Positions 5,970 to 8,655 of a stretch of DNA of 8,655 nucleotides are shown in pieces. The stretch's first letter is position 1, and each line of letters begins with the position of its first letter. This DNA comes from Firmicutes bacterium UBA4916 (GTDB lineage Bacteria > Bacillota > Clostridia > Tissierellales > Tepidimicrobiaceae): contig DHBY01000104.1 in assembly GCA_002398845.1 (NCBI GenBank), positions 1-8,655 on the forward strand, written 5' to 3'. Under the pieces are notes generated by a model. It was not told where the DNA came from. It did no database searches and worked only from the letters and a program-made list of their open reading frames with translations. The position numbers were made by a program, and so were the translations under genes.

Positions 5970-6647
5970 TTATTTATTGAATATCATAATGGTGGCATCA
6001 AAACCTGTCGATTTTAATTTTTTAACTTGTCTTTCTGCATTTTCTCTTTCTTTAAAAGAACCTGCCATCACTCGATATAGAGTTTGACTCTTTGGTGGAG
6101 AGCCAGTAGATGTTATATATTTAATTCCTAACTGAGATAAAATTGCTTTTGATATGGCTTTTACGATTTTCTCAAACTTATTATCGAATATTTGGTTGTC
6201 CCTACTATTATCAATAAACCCTATTTCTATAAGTACTGCCGGTGCTTTAGTTTCTCTTAATACATGAAAGTTAGCAGCCTTTACTCCTCTATCTGTAAAG
6301 CCAACATCCACTAAAGAATTTTGGATCTTATCAGCTAACTCTTTAGCCTTTGCCCCTTGATTTAGATAGGTATAAGTTTCTACCCCTTTAGCTTTCTCTG
6401 GTTTAAAGGCGTTTCGATGGAAGGATATAAAATAATCATATCTACCCTTCTTTTCAAAGTTACTTCTTTCCTTTAAGCTTACAGTTATATCTTTCGTTCT
6501 AGTTTCATCTACAATAACTCCATGCCTTCTTAAGATTTTAGCCACTGCTCTACCAAGATTTAATGTATCATCTTTTTCGCATCGTTCTTTATATATGGCT
6601 CCTGGATCTTCTCCACCATGCCCATAGTCCAAGCAAAGTCTCGCCAT
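5970..6647 (-). CDS. Phage endolysin: N-acetylmuramoyl-L-alanine amidase (Amidase_3) with SPOR-like C-terminus
   Basis: The 225-residue enzyme cuts the bond between MurNAc and L-Ala of peptidoglycan and so opens the wall at the end of the lytic cycle. Residues 1-172 form a zinc amidase of the Amidase_3 type: DYGHGG with H10, E24 (CEKDDTLNL), H77 (ISFHRNAF) and catalytic E141 (VLIEIGFIDN). After a short linker (STGSPPKSQT) residues 190-223 (YRVMAGSFKERENAERQVKKL...) form a SPOR-like wall-binding module, as in CwlC-type amidases. There is no signal peptide, so export depends on the holin. The ATG at 6647 directly abuts the holin stop codon and its GGAGGAGG site lies inside the holin gene, so the two are translated together. 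Confidence 0.95.
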   Translation of the reverse strand: MARLCLDYGHGGEDPGAIYKERCEKDDTLNLGRAVAKILRRHGVIVDETRTKDITVSLKERSNFEKKGRYDYFISFHRNAFKPEKAKGVETYTYLNQGAKAKELADKIQNSLVDVGFTDRGVKAANFHVLRETKAPAVLIEIGFIDNSRDNQIFDNKFEKIVKAISKAILSQLGIKYITSTGSPPKSQTLYRVMAGSFKERENAERQVKKLKSTGFDATIMIFNK

Positions 6648-7049
6648 TTAATCCTCCTCCTTCTTTAATTCTATAAATACTTTCTTTAAGCTTTCTGGCA
6701 CAGGAAGTCCAATCTTTGCAGCATTTTCTACTATGCTTAATCCTTCATTGGATAAATAGAAGAAGATTACTGCAGTTCTAACTGCACTCCCATTTTGGAG
6801 AATATAAAAGTCTATGATGTGACCTATCCCTACAAATATAAAGATGAGTACTTTTTTAAAAATACCTTTAAATCCAATGCTACTAGATAACTTCTTATCT
6901 AAAATAGCCACCATCAAACCTGTTATATAGTCAAGTACTACAAAAGCTACTAGTGCATAAAGCAAGCCATCAAATCCACCTAAAAACCAACCAATATATG
7001 CACCAATGGCTGCAAATATAATTTGGATGGTATGGATTATATCTTTCAT
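6648..7049 (-). CDS. Phage holin (Phage_holin_4 / toxin-secretion holin family)
   Basis: The product is a 133-residue membrane protein that forms the lesions through which the endolysin reaches the wall. Hydrophobic segments lie at about IIFAAIGAYIGWFLGGF, LLYALVAFVVLDYITGLMVA, VLIFIFVGIGHIIDFYI and AVRTAVIFFYLSNEGLSI. The LDYITGL motif followed by the SSSIGFKGIFKK loop and SNEGLSIVENA are typical of the TcdE/BhlA-like holin family. I start it at 7049, not at the upstream in-frame ATG at 7106, because AAAGGAGGA (7056-7064) sits 7 nt before 7049. The longer form would also run through a terminator hairpin. A charged C-terminus (KKVFIELKKEED) faces the cytoplasm. Confidence 0.9.
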   Translation of the reverse strand: MKDIIHTIQIIFAAIGAYIGWFLGGFDGLLYALVAFVVLDYITGLMVAILDKKLSSSIGFKGIFKKVLIFIFVGIGHIIDFYILQNGSAVRTAVIFFYLSNEGLSIVENAAKIGLPVPESLKKVFIELKKEED

Positions 7050-7055
7050 GCATTT

Positions 7056-7064
7056 TCCTCCTTT
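7056..7064 (-). promoter_or_regulatory. Ribosome binding site that sets the holin start
   Basis: AAAGGAGGA on the minus strand is near-perfect and 7 nt from the ATG at 7049. The alternative ATG at 7106 has no comparable site. Confidence 0.8.
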
Positions 7065-7070
7065 CAGCAT

Positions 7071-7095
7071 AAAAAATAGACATCCATTGGATGCC
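7071..7095 (-). terminator. Intrinsic terminator between the HEPN gene and the holin
   Basis: On the minus strand GGCATCC pairs with GGATGTC (7 bp, one G-T wobble, loop AAT), followed by TATTTTTTA. The stem is short, so readthrough is likely. It would close the HEPN transcription unit and reduce transcription into the lysis genes. Confidence 0.65.
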
Positions 7096-7141
7096 TTATC
7101 TTTCATGCTATTAATTTTTATTATCTTTGTGTATATACATT

Positions 7142-7972
7142 CTAGTCATCTTTCCTTATAACTAAGACATTCTTCATTATGTCTAATTCTAATAATTTAG
7201 AAATCACCAAATCAAGATTATTAATTAATTTTTCAACAATTGTATTCAGTTTAGAAAACTCAATTTCTGGTTTCCCTTTAAAGCTATATGCATAGTCACC
7301 TTTTAATTTATATAATTCTTTCTCTTTTTTTGTTAATCTCCTTTTATGAGTAGAAACTGTTATTTCATCAATCCCTATTAAATATCTATGAGTTTCTTTA
7401 TTCCTATAATCTCGCAAAATTTTCCTCTCTTCACTAGTAATACTAGATTGTATATCATTAAATATTTCTTTTATTTCTTTGATATCTTTTTCAGTTAACC
7501 ATCCAACACTTTCCATATCTTTAAGGCTTACTAGTTTATCCATCATCTTTTTAAAATCTACAATTCTAATATTAGGTATTAATTTTTGCTTTGATATTTC
7601 ATTTATCATAACAGCTATATAATCTAAAATTGAGAAATATCTAGGAATTATACTTCTAAAATAGTAATTCTTAATCTCATATTTCCAATAATTACTCCAA
7701 GCAATCTCTTCTTTATCTCTAAGCTCTTTTTCTATTGAGTATGCTGAAGTTGAATAGCAATAAGTTCTTACCAATTCACGAAATGCATTATAAATAGAAT
7801 ACATATATTGCTGGCATATTGCATCTTTGGGATTAAATGTAGCATCAATTGATACTTCATATTTAGCACTTTCAAGGCTAGAATCAAGCAACATAATATT
7901 ATATTCTCTGATCCATTTTTTAAAATAAGGTTCCATTTTTTCTAAATGCTCATCTAACAAACTATAATCCAT
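7142..7972 (-). CDS. HEPN-domain protein (Cthe_2314-like), putative phage-encoded defence or exclusion gene
   Basis: This mostly helical protein of 276 residues carries, near position 190-195, RNKETH preceded by RDY. This is the RX4H motif that forms the active site of HEPN RNases, placed in an ILRDYRNKETHRY helix as in the Cthe_2314-like HEPN group. HEPN proteins often act as toxins or RNA-cutting effectors in abortive infection. Activity here is inferred from the motif. I choose the ATG at 7972 because AGAGGTG lies 6 nt before it; the GTG at 7981 is part of that ribosome site. It sits between a tail gene and the holin, with a terminator after it and only weak promoter-like AT-rich DNA before it (a TAAAAT at 7992-7997). 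This is the usual setting of a moron cargo gene. Nothing about it suggests a structural or lysis role. Confidence 0.7.
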   Translation of the reverse strand: MDYSLLDEHLEKMEPYFKKWIREYNIMLLDSSLESAKYEVSIDATFNPKDAICQQYMYSIYNAFRELVRTYCYSTSAYSIEKELRDKEEIAWSNYWKYEIKNYYFRSIIPRYFSILDYIAVMINEISKQKLIPNIRIVDFKKMMDKLVSLKDMESVGWLTEKDIKEIKEIFNDIQSSITSEERKILRDYRNKETHRYLIGIDEITVSTHKRRLTKKEKELYKLKGDYAYSFKGKPEIEFSKLNTIVEKLINNLDLVISKLLELDIMKNVLVIRKDD

Positions 7973-7978
7973 AAATTT

Positions 7979-7985
7979 CACCTCT
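7979..7985 (-). promoter_or_regulatory. Ribosome binding site that sets the HEPN gene start
   Basis: AGAGGTG on the minus strand is 6 nt upstream of the ATG at 7972. It overlaps the in-frame GTG at 7981, which makes that GTG an unlikely start. Confidence 0.7.
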
Positions 7986-8042
7986 TACTGTATTTTATCA
8001 TACACCTGTTATAATGAATAAATTTATTTCTAAGTCATTAGA

Positions 8043-8655
8043 TTACCTTGTAACCACATTATTAAAACCTTTTAATTCTCGCTGAATTTTATCCATTAGA
8101 GTAGGTAAGCTTTCTCCAAAAGTTACATTTAGCTTAAAACCACCTGCTTCATAAATTTCTGTTACCTCTGTAATCCTAGTATCCATGGTAACACCCCAGT
8201 CCTTATTCTTAACTGTCACTATATCTCCCAATTTCCAATCCTTCTCATACTTAAATGGCCCTTCTGGAAGTATCTCTGATTGGAAAGTAAGAACTCTTTT
8301 ATGTTCATTAAGTTTAGCTTCACCTTTCCTTGGCAAATCATCACTATTTTCTAAATCTCTTGCATCTACAAATATGATGTGTTTATCAAGACCAGTATCA
8401 TCACTTCCAACTGTTATAATTTCTCTATTCGCACCTTCACCTTGTCCTGCCACAATAGCAAAATTTCCATAGTCCAATAAACTATCTACATACTCCTGGG
8501 ATTTAGCATTGTCGAATTCAGGGGAAAAGATAACAGGAGGATTAATATTTTGGCTTACTGAAAAATCACTTCCATTATATATGTCAAATATCCACTTCTT
8601 TAAATTGAAGTCAGGATAGATATACCAACCTAGTCCTGATAGATTACTTATTATT
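8043..8655 (-). CDS. Siphovirus ReqiPepy6 Gp37-like tail protein, partial (5' end outside the window)
   Basis: The frame is open from the right edge to the TAG-terminated VVTR end, at least 203 residues. An in-frame TTG at 8477 is not the start, since coding continues upstream with GLGWYIYPDFNLKKWIFD and NPPVIFSPEFDNAKSQEYVDSL. These segments, followed by AIVAGQGEGANREI and a C-terminal half ending in KIQRELKG, match the Siphovirus_ReqiPepy6_Gp37-like family found in tail modules of phages of Gram-positive bacteria. The family is structural, part of the tail tip or baseplate region; its exact position in the virion is not established here. It is the only structural gene in the window and shows that the rest of the tail module lies to the right. 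Confidence 0.85.
   Translation of the reverse strand, partial: IISNLSGLGWYIYPDFNLKKWIFDIYNGSDFSVSQNINPPVIFSPEFDNAKSQEYVDSLLDYGNFAIVAGQGEGANREIITVGSDDTGLDKHIIFVDARDLENSDDLPRKGEAKLNEHKRVLTFQSEILPEGPFKYEKDWKLGDIVTVKNKDWGVTMDTRITEVTEIYEAGGFKLNVTFGESLPTLMDKIQRELKGFNNVVTR

Larger units (their letters stand above)
2994..8655. mobile_element. Left end of an inferred siphovirus-type prophage
   Basis: From right to left the region holds a phage tail protein, a HEPN cargo gene, holin, endolysin, tyrosine recombinase and accessory genes. This is the usual tail-lysis-integration order of temperate siphophages of Firmicutes. The left limit is set where the surface-protein frame is broken (about 2994), beyond the recombinase. 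The right limit is outside the window. No duplicated attachment core can be identified without the other end, so the exact boundary is inferred. The 3206-3957 gene pair could instead be host DNA. Confidence 0.6.

Noticed and set aside
7050..7106. Holin start at the upstream ATG (7106)
   Set aside because: The extension encodes an unlikely polar leader, overlaps a terminator hairpin and lacks a ribosome site, whereas 7049 has a near-perfect one.
8185..8472. Plus-strand frame of 95 codons
   Set aside because: It is fully antisense to the recognised tail gene, with no ribosome site or plausible protein.

Overview
The window is AT-rich DNA from a low-GC Gram-positive bacterium, most likely a member of class Clostridia (possibly Tissierellales). 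The evidence is strong AGGAGG-type ribosome binding sites, U-tailed intrinsic terminators, a surface-layer-like Ig-repeat protein, and a siphophage whose genes resemble those of Firmicutes phages. Every gene I can support lies on the minus strand, so transcription runs from high to low coordinates.

Right part (about 8655 down to 5931): the late end of a siphovirus-type prophage. A ReqiPepy6 Gp37-like tail protein enters from the right edge. It is followed by a HEPN-domain gene with an RX4H motif that looks like a phage cargo gene (moron) with its own terminator. Then come a phage holin and an N-acetylmuramoyl-L-alanine amidase with a SPOR-like tail, the two abutting with no gap. A clean terminator closes this lysis unit.

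Middle part (about 5930 to 3000): the integration and cargo end of the prophage. A tyrosine recombinase with a full catalytic set has a good promoter overlain by a 21-bp-period direct repeat. It is cotranscribed with a 248-residue protein made of two copies of a roughly 50-residue helical module plus a ribbon-helix-helix-like C-terminus. Beyond its terminator lies a two-gene unit with its own strong promoter: a 57-residue basic protein and a GNAT-fold acetyltransferase, read here as a putative toxin-antitoxin module.

Left part (about 2993 to 1): probable host DNA. An open frame of about 481 codons encodes the C-terminal part of an Ig-like surface protein but has no ATG or GTG start. It is cut off at its 5' side exactly where the prophage-like region begins. 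The simplest reading is that the prophage sits inside this surface-protein gene, whose 5' half would then lie beyond the right edge of the window. After a strong terminator comes a solitary 392-residue HNH nuclease, then the start of an insertion-sequence transposase that carries a frameshift and runs off the left edge.

Points most worth a second look: the interrupted surface-layer gene, which excision could restore; the GNAT pair with an unrecognised small partner; the HEPN cargo gene; and the recombinase with its repeat-built DNA-binding partner.
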